Assembly: GCF_965284335.1 (NCBI RefSeq)
Contig: NZ_OZ260076.1
Direction: 5' to 3' (one strand)
Source of the DNA: Tabrizicola_A sp965284335
Lineage (GTDB): Bacteria; Pseudomonadota; Alphaproteobacteria; Rhodobacterales; Rhodobacteraceae
Length of the DNA: 64,000 nucleotides
Below, one piece after another: positions 43,983 through 51,925 of this stretch. The first letter of the stretch is position 1; every line of letters begins with the position of its first letter. A program made the position numbers and the translations under genes. The notes below the pieces were generated by a model. That model was not told where the DNA came from and did not search any database. It saw only the letters and a program-made list of their open reading frames with translations.

Positions 43983-44693
43983 ATGGTCACCTTGCGTCAT
44001 TTCAGCTTGGCACTGGTTGCGGTTTGCCTGTCGGCCTGTGTGCCGACAACAGCGCCTGCATCGCGTGGGGTTATCCCTGCGGCGGGGGAGTTGACGGCGG
44101 CCACCGGGCTTGGCGAAAACCCCGTGGCGCGGGGCTTGGCCGCGGGCACTTCGCAATCCTCTGGTCCGGCACCGGCCTCTTACGACATCGAGGCGATTCG
44201 CATTGCAGTGCCGCGCAGCCTGACGGTGTCTGAGGCCAATACTTTCAAACCGCGCGCCGATATTGTTTGGCGCGGCGAGGCGCTGGGCGATCGTCACGCC
44301 CAAGTCAGCGCCATTTTTCAAGAGGCCATGACGGCAGGCACCGCGGATGCCCAGCATGGTCAGAAGGTCGATCTGGATATTGAGGTCACCCGCTTTCATG
44401 CGCTGACCGAAAAGACCCGTTACACCTTTGGCGGTATGCATGAGATGCGCTTTGTCTTGACGCTGCGAGACAGCGCCACGAGGCAGGTTTTGGATGGTCC
44501 GCGTGAAATTGTGGCTGATATCAAAGCCTCGGGCGGGTCGGCGGCGATTGCCGAAGAGCAAGCCGGTTTGACCCAACGCGTGGTGACCGTGGCGCGTTTG
44601 GCGCAGGTGATCGGGCGCGAGTTGGCGGCTCCGGCGGCCGTGCCGCAAGTGGTGGCGCGTCAGGCCAGCAGCCCGGCGCAACTGACCGACTAA
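43983..44693 (+). CDS. predicted lipoprotein, 236 aa, unknown function
   Basis: Signal peptide with a lipobox (LALVAVCLSACVP), so probably lipidated at Cys and membrane anchored. The mature part has YDIEAIRIAVPRSLTVSEANTFKPRADIVWRGEALGDRHAQV and KVDLDIEVTRFHALTEKTRYTFGGMHEMRFVLTL, a beta-rich fold. A C-terminal Ala-rich helix ends it. I do not recognise a characterised family. ATG 43983 follows AAGGA; a TTG two codons earlier is an alternative. It stands alone before the methyltransferase gene. Confidence 0.8.
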   Translation: MVTLRHFSLALVAVCLSACVPTTAPASRGVIPAAGELTAATGLGENPVARGLAAGTSQSSGPAPASYDIEAIRIAVPRSLTVSEANTFKPRADIVWRGEALGDRHAQVSAIFQEAMTAGTADAQHGQKVDLDIEVTRFHALTEKTRYTFGGMHEMRFVLTLRDSATRQVLDGPREIVADIKASGGSAAIAEEQAGLTQRVVTVARLAQVIGRELAAPAAVPQVVARQASSPAQLTD

Positions 44694-44722
44694 GCGGCTT
44701 TTCGCAGGGTTCGAAACAGGTT

Positions 44723-44751
44723 AAGGGGGGCGTATGACACACGCCCCCCTT
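44723..44751 (+). other. perfect 11-bp hairpin with the methyltransferase start codon in its loop
   Basis: AAGGGGGGCGT (44723-44733), loop ATGACAC, ACGCCCCCCTT (44741-44751). The stem contains the only Shine-Dalgarno-like sequence (AAGGGGGG) and the loop begins with the ATG at 44734. Either this hairpin regulates translation, or it is the terminator of the lipoprotein gene and the true start is GTG 44785 or 44788. Confidence 0.75.
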
Positions 44752-45963
44752 TCCGTTGAAGAACCCGCCCCGAAGGGCCGCCCTGTGGTGCGGCTGAAAC
44801 CCAAGGCCGAGGCCCGCGCCATTCGCCATGGCTTTCCTTGGGTCTATGCCGATGAGCTGGTGACCGACCGGCGCACGCAAAGCCTGACCCCCGGTGCACT
44901 GGCGGTTTTGGAGGATGGTGAGCGGCGGCCTTTGGGGCTGGTGACGGTGAACACCAAATCCAAGATCATTGCCCGGATGCTGGACCGTGATCCCGAGGCG
45001 GTGATTGATCAGGCTTGGTTTGCGGCGCGTTTGCGCCGTGCGCTGTCAATGCGCGAGCGGCTGTTTGATGCCCCCTTTTACCGGCTGATCCATGCCGAAG
45101 CCGATGGCTTGCCGGGCGTGGTGATCGACCGTTTTGGCGATGCGGCGGTGATCCAGCCCAATGCCGCTTGGGCCGAGGCGCATCTTGATGCGCTGGTGGC
45201 GGCGGTGCAATCGGTGACGGGCGTTACCCATGTGGTCAAGAACGGCACGGGCCGGGCGCGGGGGCTGGAGGGTTTGGCCGAGGAAACCGTGCTGTTGCAG
45301 GGCCAGATTGATGCGCCCATCCCGGTGCCGATGAATGGCGCGACCTATATGGCCGATGTGATGGGCGGCCAGAAGACCGGGCTTTTCTTTGACCAGCGTC
45401 CGAACCATGCCTTTGCCGCGCGTCTGGCGCGGGGGGCTTCGGTGCTGGATGTGTTTTCCCATGTGGGCGGCTTTGCGCTCGCGGCGCTGGCCGGTGGCGC
45501 GGCGCAGGCGCTGGCGGTGGATGCCTCGGCGGCGGCCTTGGCGCTGGCCGGGCAGGGGGCCAAGGCCTCGGGCTTTGCTGACCGCTTTGCCACCCGGCAG
45601 GGCGATGCCTTTGAGGTCTTGGAGGCCTTGGGCGCGGAAGGTGCGCGCTTTGATCTGGTGATCTGCGATCCGCCCGCCTTTGCGCCTGCCAAACCGGCGC
45701 TGGAGGCGGGGTTACGCGCCTATGAGCGGATTGCGCGGCTTGCCGCGCCCCTCGTCGCGCCGGGGGGCTATCTGGTGCTGTGCTCGTGCAGCCATGCCGC
45801 TGATCTGGCCGCCTTCCGCAATGCCTCGGCCCGGGGCATCGGGCGCGGCGGACGGCGGGGGCAGATCATCCATACGGGCTTTGCCGGGCCCGATCATCCG
45901 ATCCTGCCGCAACTGGCCGAAAGCGGCTATCTGAAGTCGCTGGTGTTCCATCTGGATGGCTAA
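44734..45963 (+). CDS. class I SAM-dependent rRNA methyltransferase, RlmI-like
   Basis: The 409-aa product has an N-terminal PUA-like domain (VRLKPKAEARAIRHGFPWVYADELV), a central EEHEE region (FYRLIHAEADGLPGVVIDRFGD), and a Rossmann methyltransferase domain. The latter has GQKTGLFFDQRPNH, VLDVFSHVGGFALAAL (SAM motif I), DLVICDPPAFAP (motif IV) and YLVLCSCSHAADL, with catalytic-type Cys. This is the RlmI (m5C1962 of 23S rRNA) architecture. The start is uncertain: ATG 44734 lies in a hairpin loop, and the conserved part begins near GTG 44788. Confidence 0.88.
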   Translation: MTHAPLSVEEPAPKGRPVVRLKPKAEARAIRHGFPWVYADELVTDRRTQSLTPGALAVLEDGERRPLGLVTVNTKSKIIARMLDRDPEAVIDQAWFAARLRRALSMRERLFDAPFYRLIHAEADGLPGVVIDRFGDAAVIQPNAAWAEAHLDALVAAVQSVTGVTHVVKNGTGRARGLEGLAEETVLLQGQIDAPIPVPMNGATYMADVMGGQKTGLFFDQRPNHAFAARLARGASVLDVFSHVGGFALAALAGGAAQALAVDASAAALALAGQGAKASGFADRFATRQGDAFEVLEALGAEGARFDLVICDPPAFAPAKPALEAGLRAYERIARLAAPLVAPGGYLVLCSCSHAADLAAFRNASARGIGRGGRRGQIIHTGFAGPDHPILPQLAESGYLKSLVFHLDG

Positions 45964-45969
45964 GGCGCG

Positions 45970-46033
45970 CCTCCTCGTCCGATTGCATCGGCTCGTCGGC
46001 AGCCCCCGACGAGAAGCGCTGCGCAGGAGGAGG
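45970..46033. repeat. CTCCTCGTCG-family repeat before the PIN-domain gene
   Basis: CTCCTCGTCCGATTGC and GGCTCGTCGG are followed by CCGACGAG and CAGGAGGAG in inverted sense. The distal arm GGAGGAGGG supplies the ribosome binding site of the following GTG start. Confidence 0.6.
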
Positions 46034-46038
46034 GTGGC

Positions 46039-46587
46039 GTGAAGGCGGTGCTTGACGCCTGCGTGCTGTTTCCCACCGTCTTGCGGGAAATCCTGCTGGG
46101 CGTGGCGGCGCGTGGCCTATATCAGCCCGTCTGGTCTGAGCGCATCTTGCGCGAATGGGTGCGCGCCACGGCCAAGCTTGGCCCGGAGGCTGGGGTTGAG
46201 GCTGAGGCGCAGGCGACACTAGCCCGCCTCGCCTTTCCCGCCGCCATGCAACGGGAACAGCCCAATATCGAGGCCCGGCTTTGTTTGCCCGATCCCAATG
46301 ATATCCATGTGCTGGCTGTGGCGATTTCGTCCCATGCCGATGCCATCATCACCTTTAACGCGGCCGATTTTCCGCGGCACGTTCTGGCGGAAGAAGGTGT
46401 CTTGCGTCTCGATCCTGATCAGCTGTTGTGTCAGCTGCACGCCCGCCACCCCGGCGAGGTGGCGCAGGTGGTCAGCACGGTTCATGCCACAGCCGAGCGG
46501 ATGCTGGGCGAGGTCATTCCGTTGAAGACTTTGATGAAGCGCGCGCAGTTGCGGCGTTTGGGCAAGCTGTTGCTGCCCTCAGCCTGA
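46039..46587 (+). CDS. PIN-domain protein
   Basis: The 182-aa product shows the PIN nuclease pattern: VLDACVLFP with the first acidic Asp6, a Glu in WSERILREWVRATAK, and the distal acidic cluster LPDPNDIHVLAVAISSHADAIITFNAADFP. It resembles the PIN proteins of toxin-antitoxin systems but has no small antitoxin gene on either side. A C-terminal helical extension (about 60 residues) goes beyond the minimal PIN fold. GTG 46039 is preceded by GGAGGAGGG from the upstream repeat. Its 3' end overlaps the convergent M48 gene by 9 bp. Confidence 0.85.
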   Translation: MKAVLDACVLFPTVLREILLGVAARGLYQPVWSERILREWVRATAKLGPEAGVEAEAQATLARLAFPAAMQREQPNIEARLCLPDPNDIHVLAVAISSHADAIITFNAADFPRHVLAEEGVLRLDPDQLLCQLHARHPGEVAQVVSTVHATAERMLGEVIPLKTLMKRAQLRRLGKLLLPSA

Positions 46588-47274
46588 CACCGCGCCCCAG
46601 CGCGTTTCATTCGCCTCAATCGCGGCAATGCGTTCGGGGGTTTTGGGATGGCTGCGCAGCCAGACCGGAATCTCGGCGCCGCGCCCGCCGGTCAGGGCCT
46701 CAAGCTTGCGAAACAGCGATTTTTGCGGCGCGGTGCCAATGCCCGCCTTCAGCAACAGCGCGCTGGCATAGGCGTCTGCCTCGAACTCGTCGCGGCGCGA
46801 AAGGCGCGCCATCAGGGCGGCGGAAATGAAATTCGCAATCCAAATGCCAATGAAGGGCAAAAAGCGGTTCAAGAACGCCGAAAGCACCACAAAGACAGCG
46901 TTTTGTCCGGTGAAATCGATCATCCGACGCCGGATATGGCCCAAGGCGACATGCCCAAGCTCATGGGCGATGACGCTGGCCAATTCCTCGCTGGTCACCT
47001 CGCCGCGCGCGCGTGCGGCCAGAAAACCACGGGTCAGAAAGATGCGCCCATCCGGCGCCGCCAGCCCGTTGACCGCGTCAATCTCGAACACATGCAGCTT
47101 GATCGCCTCAAGGTCCAAGGCGCGTGCGAGTTTTGCCGCCAATGCGTTGATCTCGGCATCAACCAGCGGTTTGGACTGGGCATCCAGCATCCGCTTGGTC
47201 TGCCAGACCGAAAAGCGCAGCATCAAGAGCGCATAGCCAACGGCCAAAAGGAGAGGGGCGAGTTTCAACAGCAT
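46579..47274 (-). CDS. M48 family metalloprotease
   Basis: Membrane-bound zinc protease of 231 aa. One N-terminal helix (LAPLLLAVGYALLMLRF) is followed by the zinc motif SVIAHELGHVALGH, a further hydrophobic stretch (NAVFVVLSAFLNRFLPFIGIWIANFISAAL), and the third ligand region SRRDEFEADAYAS. The C-terminus ends with LRSHPKTPERIAAIEA, a signature of this family. It is the last gene of a collinear block beginning with moxR (52768), so it may act in membrane-protein quality control. Confidence 0.92.
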   Translation of the reverse strand: MLLKLAPLLLAVGYALLMLRFSVWQTKRMLDAQSKPLVDAEINALAAKLARALDLEAIKLHVFEIDAVNGLAAPDGRIFLTRGFLAARARGEVTSEELASVIAHELGHVALGHIRRRMIDFTGQNAVFVVLSAFLNRFLPFIGIWIANFISAALMARLSRRDEFEADAYASALLLKAGIGTAPQKSLFRKLEALTGGRGAEIPVWLRSHPKTPERIAAIEANETRWGAVSG

Positions 47275-47300
47275 ATTCGGTATATGGGGCCGTTACAGCG

Positions 47301-47948
47301 TTAGGGAAAGGGGGTGTCATGCGGGTGTCGCAGGGCTGTGATCAGCCACCAGCCCAGACCCGCCGCCACGGCCGCTGCGGCCGAAAAGCCAAGGATCGAG
47401 CCTGCAAAATCGCTGGCGGCGGCTAGGTTGCCCGCAAAACCATAGCCGACCCCGGTGTAAAGGCCGACCCAGACCGTTTCGCCCAGCACCGCCGCCAGCG
47501 AAAAGCGCAGCCAGCCAAAGCCCGTGGCCCCGGTGAAGAGATTGGCATAAGGTCCAAGCGGGCTGAACAGCCAGCGCGTCAGAAAGACCGCCAAGGCCCC
47601 ACGCCGGGTGACAAGTGCGCGGGTGCGCGCCATCAAGGCGGCGCGCTTGTTGCGGCCTTGGGCCTTGCCCGACCCGCCCGAATGGGGCGCCGGCTGTGCC
47701 AGCCGCGCCAGCATCGGTGCGCCGCCCCGGCGGGCCAGCCAATAGCCGGCCTGATCCCCCGCAACCGCCCCTGCCAGCGCCCCCGCCATGACCTGCCACA
47801 AAACCAGATCACCCGTTGCCGCAAAGCCGCCCGCCGTCAGCATCGCAAGCGAGGCAGGGACCGGCAGGGCGATGCAGGACAAAAAGGTGGTCAAGGCAAT
47901 CAGCCAGACCCCATGGCTGGGCACGGCGGCCAAAAGCGCGTCAATCAT
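47301..47948 (-). CDS. DedA family membrane protein
   Basis: DedA/VTT-fold inner-membrane protein of 215 aa, a family of lipid flippases and transporters affecting undecaprenyl-phosphate recycling. It shows FLSCIALPVPASLAMLTAGGFAA, GDQAGYWLARRGG, FLTRWLFSPLGPYANLFTGATG (R-x-x-F/L region) and a C-terminal helix. ATG 47948 overlaps the previous gene's stop (ATGATTGA), indicating coupling with the VWA cluster. Confidence 0.9.
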   Translation of the reverse strand: MIDALLAAVPSHGVWLIALTTFLSCIALPVPASLAMLTAGGFAATGDLVLWQVMAGALAGAVAGDQAGYWLARRGGAPMLARLAQPAPHSGGSGKAQGRNKRAALMARTRALVTRRGALAVFLTRWLFSPLGPYANLFTGATGFGWLRFSLAAVLGETVWVGLYTGVGYGFAGNLAAASDFAGSILGFSAAAAVAAGLGWWLITALRHPHDTPFP

Positions 47949-48330
47949 CGCCGTCGGCTTTCGGAAGGGGCGCATCTGGCCCATCGCCGGGCGTAAGGCT
48001 GGCCAAGGCGGCATTCACGCGCTCTAGGATCGCGGTGAGAGGCTGGCCTTCTGCACGGGCCAGCTCTGCCAAGGTGCGCGGCCCTGAGCTTGCCGGATGG
48101 GGCAGGGCGGCACGTTCGGCAAGGTCTTCCAGCGGCACCTGCCAGCTTCGCGCAATATAGCGCGGGGTCATCCAACCCTCGACCGTTTGGTTCTGATGGG
48201 CGGGGCTGGACCAATAGACCACCTTCACCACAAAGCGCCCGGCAAAGCCCAAAGCGACCAGAACGGCCAAGAAAAAGGCGGCCAGCACCACGGGATGGCG
48301 CCGCCAAAGCTCAATCAGCGCCTGCTTCAT
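47941..48330 (-). CDS. small membrane protein coupled to the VWA gene, 129 aa
   Basis: One N-terminal membrane helix (HPVVLAAFFLAVLVALGFAGRFVVKVVYW) is followed by a soluble part. The latter contains VEGWMTPRYIARSWQVPLEDLAERAALP and TLAELARAEGQPLTAILERVNAAL, which look like two short helical motifs. No family recognised. ATG 48330 overlaps the VWA stop by 4 bp, and its own stop overlaps dedA by 8 bp, so it is translated as part of the cluster. It may anchor or deliver the VWA protein at the membrane, but that is inference. Confidence 0.82.
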   Translation of the reverse strand: MKQALIELWRRHPVVLAAFFLAVLVALGFAGRFVVKVVYWSSPAHQNQTVEGWMTPRYIARSWQVPLEDLAERAALPHPASSGPRTLAELARAEGQPLTAILERVNAALASLTPGDGPDAPLPKADGDD

Positions 48331-49508
48331 CGCAACTCCTTGATGCCGCGGGCGATGCCTTCGAGTGTCATCGGCACCATGCGGCCTTGAAAGATGTCGC
48401 GGATCAGCCGGATCGACTGGGTATAGCCCCAATGCGCCTCGGGCACCGGGTTGATCCACAGATGGTTCGGCCATTGCGCGCAGGCCCGGTTCAGCCAGAC
48501 TTGGCCTGCCTCGGGGTTCCAATGCTCATTCGCGCCGCCGGGATGCAGAATCTCATAGGGGCTCATGCTGGCATCGCCCACAAAGATGCATTTGTAATCA
48601 GAGCCATAGGTGCGCAGCACCTCGGCTGTGGGGGTCTGGGCGTTCCAGCGCCGGGCATTGTCGCGCCAGACGCCTTCGTAAAGGCAGTTGTGAAAGTAAA
48701 AAGGGACCAGATGCTTGAACTCGGCGCGGGCGGCTGAAAACAGCTCTTCCATCACCTTGACGTAAGGGTCCATCGACCCGCCCACATCCAGAAACAAAAG
48801 CACCTTCACCGCATTGCGCCGCTCGGGCCGGGTTTGCACATCAAGCCAGCCATGTTCGGCGGTGGCGCGGATGGTGCCGTCAAGGTCGAACTCCTCCGCC
48901 GCCCCGTCGCGCGCCCATTTGCGCAGGCGCCGCAGCGCCACCTTGATGTTGCGGGTGCCAAGTTCGACCGTGTCATCCAGATTGCGGAACTCGCGCTTGT
49001 CCCAGACCTTGACCGCGCGCTGGTGGCGGCTTTGGTCTTGGCCGATGCGCACGCCTTCGGGGTTGTAGCCATAGGCGCCAAAGGGCGAGGTGCCGGCGGT
49101 GCCGATCCATTTGTTGCCGCCCTGATGGCGGCCCTGCTGTTCGGCCAGCCGCTGTTTCAGCGTCTCCATCAGCTTGTCAAAGCCACCCAAGGCCGCGATC
49201 TGGGCCTTTTCCTCGGCTGTCAGGTGCTTTTCGGCAAGTTTGGCCAGCCAGTCGCCGGGCAGGTCCATCGCCTCTAGCACTTCCGTATCGGAAATGCTGT
49301 CCAAGCCCTTGAACGCCTTGGCAAAGGCGCGGTCATAGCGGTCAAGGTGGCGCTCATCCTTGACCATCGCGGTGCGGCCCAGAACGTAGAAGCCTTCGGG
49401 ATCATAGGTGACCAGACCCGCCTGCAACCCTTCGAGAAAGGCCAGATATTCGCGCAAGGACACGGGCACCCCTTCATCGCGCAAGGCAAGGAAGAAGGGC
49501 AGGAACAT
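48327..49508 (-). CDS. VWA domain protein, CoxE-like
   Basis: The 393-aa product has an N-terminal helical region (MFLPFFLALRDEGVPVSLREYLAFLEGL) and a middle basic segment (GYNPEGVRIGQDQSRHQRAVKVWDKREF). A C-terminal von Willebrand A domain follows: VLLFLDVGGSMDPYVKVMEELFSAAR as MIDAS motif (DxGxS instead of DxSxS), FYFHNCLYEGVW, and CIFVGDASMSPYE. CoxE-type VWA proteins partner with MoxR AAA+ ATPases to activate metal enzymes or remodel complexes; the matching ATPase is at 51926-52768. Flanked by two small membrane-protein genes. Confidence 0.9.
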   Translation of the reverse strand: MFLPFFLALRDEGVPVSLREYLAFLEGLQAGLVTYDPEGFYVLGRTAMVKDERHLDRYDRAFAKAFKGLDSISDTEVLEAMDLPGDWLAKLAEKHLTAEEKAQIAALGGFDKLMETLKQRLAEQQGRHQGGNKWIGTAGTSPFGAYGYNPEGVRIGQDQSRHQRAVKVWDKREFRNLDDTVELGTRNIKVALRRLRKWARDGAAEEFDLDGTIRATAEHGWLDVQTRPERRNAVKVLLFLDVGGSMDPYVKVMEELFSAARAEFKHLVPFYFHNCLYEGVWRDNARRWNAQTPTAEVLRTYGSDYKCIFVGDASMSPYEILHPGGANEHWNPEAGQVWLNRACAQWPNHLWINPVPEAHWGYTQSIRLIRDIFQGRMVPMTLEGIARGIKELR

Positions 49509-49512
49509 GGGC

Positions 49513-49692
49513 CTATTGCCCGGCGCGGTCGAGGTAGATGGTGATAAACAGCGCCACCAGCATCAGCGGAATAGCATGGGCGGCACCGTATTGCGCCATG
49601 TCGAGACCCTTGCCGCCGCGCCGTTTGGCGCGCCATGCGCCAAGCGCCGCGCCCACCACCAAAGCCACCAACACCAAGACGGGAATATACAC
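49513..49692 (-). CDS. small two-span membrane protein, 59 aa
   Basis: A GTG-started 59-codon frame ends 4 bp before the VWA start. It encodes two hydrophobic helices, VYIPVLVLVALVVGAALGAW and AIPLMLVALFITIYL, joined by a basic/polar loop (RAKRRGGKGLDMAQYGAAH). The tight spacing to the VWA gene and the regular helix-loop-helix pattern support coding, although the ribosome binding site is weak. Function unknown; a membrane partner of the MoxR-VWA pair is possible. Confidence 0.7.
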   Translation of the reverse strand: MYIPVLVLVALVVGAALGAWRAKRRGGKGLDMAQYGAAHAIPLMLVALFITIYLDRAGQ

Positions 49693-49735
49693 CGCTTTGC
49701 CCCCTTATTCTGCGGGGCTGGGCGGTTTATGCCCT

Positions 49736-51106
49736 TTAGCCCCCGCGCCGACCGCGCGCGCCCAAGGTCGCAACCTCGGCCATTCGCGCGCGCACCTGCG
49801 CTTCCGACCCAAAGCCATAGCGCGCCCATCCCAGACTGTCGAGACGCAAGGCCCGCGCCTCGGCGACCTGACCTTGGGCCTCAAACGCCTCGGCCTTGAT
49901 CAGCATCAGCGTCGCCAGAAGGGCCGCGTTTTGCGATTGTTTGACCACGGGAATGGCGCGGTCGGCAAATTGCACGGCTTGGGCCGGTTGGCCACTGGAC
50001 AGCGCCACCGCTGCCAGTTGCATATCGACATGCGCGCCATGCACTGCGCCGCCGGGCAGGGTGCGATAGATCTGGGCGGCCTTGGTAAAGGCGCGCACCG
50101 CGGCCTCGGGGTCCGAGGTGACTTGGGCGCGGCCCAAGGCATAGTAGGAAAAGGCCAAGCGCCCGTCAGACCAGCCCTGCGCTGCGGCAATCGAGATCAT
50201 CCGCTCGGCCCCCGCGCGGGCGCTGCCGCCCCTTGTGCCAAAGGCCTGTTCGACCGCTGCCACCCAAGGCCGTGGCGCAATGGTTTTGGGCTGGCCGCCC
50301 CGGCCTTCGCCGCCGGGGTTCAGCCGCGCCAGAATGGCCGGCAGACGGCGGGCCACCTCGGCCTCGTTCATGCCCGATTGCAGATCAGGCGCGTAATAGG
50401 CCCGCAGGATCAGCATATCAAAGCCGGTCAGCACGGTGTGGAAATTGTCGTCGTTAAAGACCGAATCGGGCAGGTGATACAGATCGTTCAAGGGTCCAAT
50501 CGCTTGGGCCATTTCCTCATGCAGGCAGTCGCGCACCTCTTGGGCCGAGGTGTCGGATGGGATCACGATCACCACGCGGTTGCGTTGCACCAATTGCGTC
50601 CAATCCACCACAGGCGTGCCGCGCGCGCCCTTATATTCGTCAAACGAGCGAACCCCCGGCACCACGAAACAGGCCGCCGAAGGCACCGCGCGGCGCATCT
50701 GGGCGCGTGGGACGAAATCAACGGTGATTGAGGCCGCCCCGTCACCTGGGGCCGGGCGCACATCAAGCCCGGCCTCATGGCGCAGCCGTGACATCAGATG
50801 CGACAGCTCCGACCGTGCGGTGGGCGGCACATCGCCGGTCATGGCCACGGTGATCGGGCCTTCAAAGCGGCTGAGCACCGGGATGGCGCGCCCGCTTTCC
50901 ATGCGAAAGGCAAGATCAAGAAAATCCCGCGCCATTTCAGAATTGCCGCGCTGGGCGCGAATGGCCGAAGGCTGGGCAAAGGGTGCCAGTTGCGATGGTC
51001 CTGCGATGGATTGACCATCCAGAGCGACGCCTTTGGTGACTTCGGCGCGGGGCGCGGGTGTGCATGCCGAAATAAGGCAGAGAGCAAGGGCTGAAATACG
51101 ACGCAT
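49736..51106 (-). CDS. DUF2927 lipoprotein with TPR-like C-terminus
   Basis: The 456-aa product has a lipobox signal (LALCLISACTPAP) and a DUF2927 domain with FRMESGRAIPVLSRFEGPI, a conserved Cys region (VPSAACFVVPGV), and DCLHEEMAQAIGPLNDLYHLPDSVFNDDNF (His-Glu-Glu, metalloprotease-like). A helical C-terminal half (about residues 300-440) has repeats such as RLAFSYYALGRAQVTSDPEAAVRAFTKAAQIY, typical of TPR. Envelope-located by prediction. It lies between moxR and the VWA gene on the same strand. Confidence 0.85.
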   Translation of the reverse strand: MRRISALALCLISACTPAPRAEVTKGVALDGQSIAGPSQLAPFAQPSAIRAQRGNSEMARDFLDLAFRMESGRAIPVLSRFEGPITVAMTGDVPPTARSELSHLMSRLRHEAGLDVRPAPGDGAASITVDFVPRAQMRRAVPSAACFVVPGVRSFDEYKGARGTPVVDWTQLVQRNRVVIVIPSDTSAQEVRDCLHEEMAQAIGPLNDLYHLPDSVFNDDNFHTVLTGFDMLILRAYYAPDLQSGMNEAEVARRLPAILARLNPGGEGRGGQPKTIAPRPWVAAVEQAFGTRGGSARAGAERMISIAAAQGWSDGRLAFSYYALGRAQVTSDPEAAVRAFTKAAQIYRTLPGGAVHGAHVDMQLAAVALSSGQPAQAVQFADRAIPVVKQSQNAALLATLMLIKAEAFEAQGQVAEARALRLDSLGWARYGFGSEAQVRARMAEVATLGARGRRGG

Positions 51107-51925
51107 GGCTTGGCAGCTGCACCACTAATAGGGCGGGGGTTCTCCCCGGATGAACAGGCAAGGCATGGCGTAAGCCCGCACCCGTCCGGTTCAGCGCCCT
51201 TGGGTTGGATGCCCCCGCATCCGCCCCAAGGGCCAGTCTGATCCGGGCAAGGCCCGTTCCGTCACCACGCCCCGGCGGCCCGGTGCAAAATGACACCGAC
51301 ACGCCTGAGGGACCAAAGGCCGGACGCAATCCCCACCGCGACCTGCCTTGTGATATGCCGATGCTGTTTGCTGGCCGGTTTCCCCCGCGCGTCGAGCAGT
51401 GCCGCGCAAGGGGTCTTGCCCGAAAGATCAACCGATCGCAGCGACCGGGACCAAAGTGGCCCACCCAAAGGGCAAGCCCAGCAAGACTGGAAAACCGTCA
51501 CAAAAAACAACACCGTCACACAAGACAAGACAACATGCAGCCAGTGTCGTTAAAGGGGCAGGTTCATGTCAATCTTGCGGATTTTTCATCCAATGGCTGT
51601 ATCTACCCATGGATAGGTGAAGGCTGCGAAACGCCAGATTTACGCGGAAGCGATCGCGAAATATTTCAGTTTGTTTCAGATAAATCGGTTTCGTGATTAA
51701 ATTGTGTCAAGACCGTGGCTAAATACTGGCAGAATCGCCCGATTCGACGAAATCGCCGCAACAGACCCGCTCTGACACTGGAATTGGATGTGTTTCGCCC
51801 TGTGGTCACTTTGCGGCAAGGCATGCGAAATCGCCACAAAGGCAGCGCGGAAACGCTGCTGCGGCTCACCCTATGATTGTGTCGAAAATCGAAACAATCT
51901 GCGCGCTTTCCCGCAGGTTTCGCGC
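51107..51925. other. 819-bp interval without a convincing gene
   Basis: Between moxR and the DUF2927 gene. Short open frames exist on both strands (for example 51205-51696 +), but their composition (Pro/Arg-rich runs, no hydrophobic core) and lack of good ribosome binding sites speak against coding. The stretch 51560-51730 is clearly AT-richer than its surroundings. It includes an imperfect dyad ATCCAATGG...CCATGGAT near 51590-51617. It could hold a promoter, an untranslated leader or a small RNA. Confidence 0.6.

Noticed and set aside
51205..51696. 163-codon + frame in the gap before moxR
   Set aside because: Pro/Arg/Lys-rich translation without hydrophobic core or ribosome binding site; overlapping frames on the other strand are equally long.
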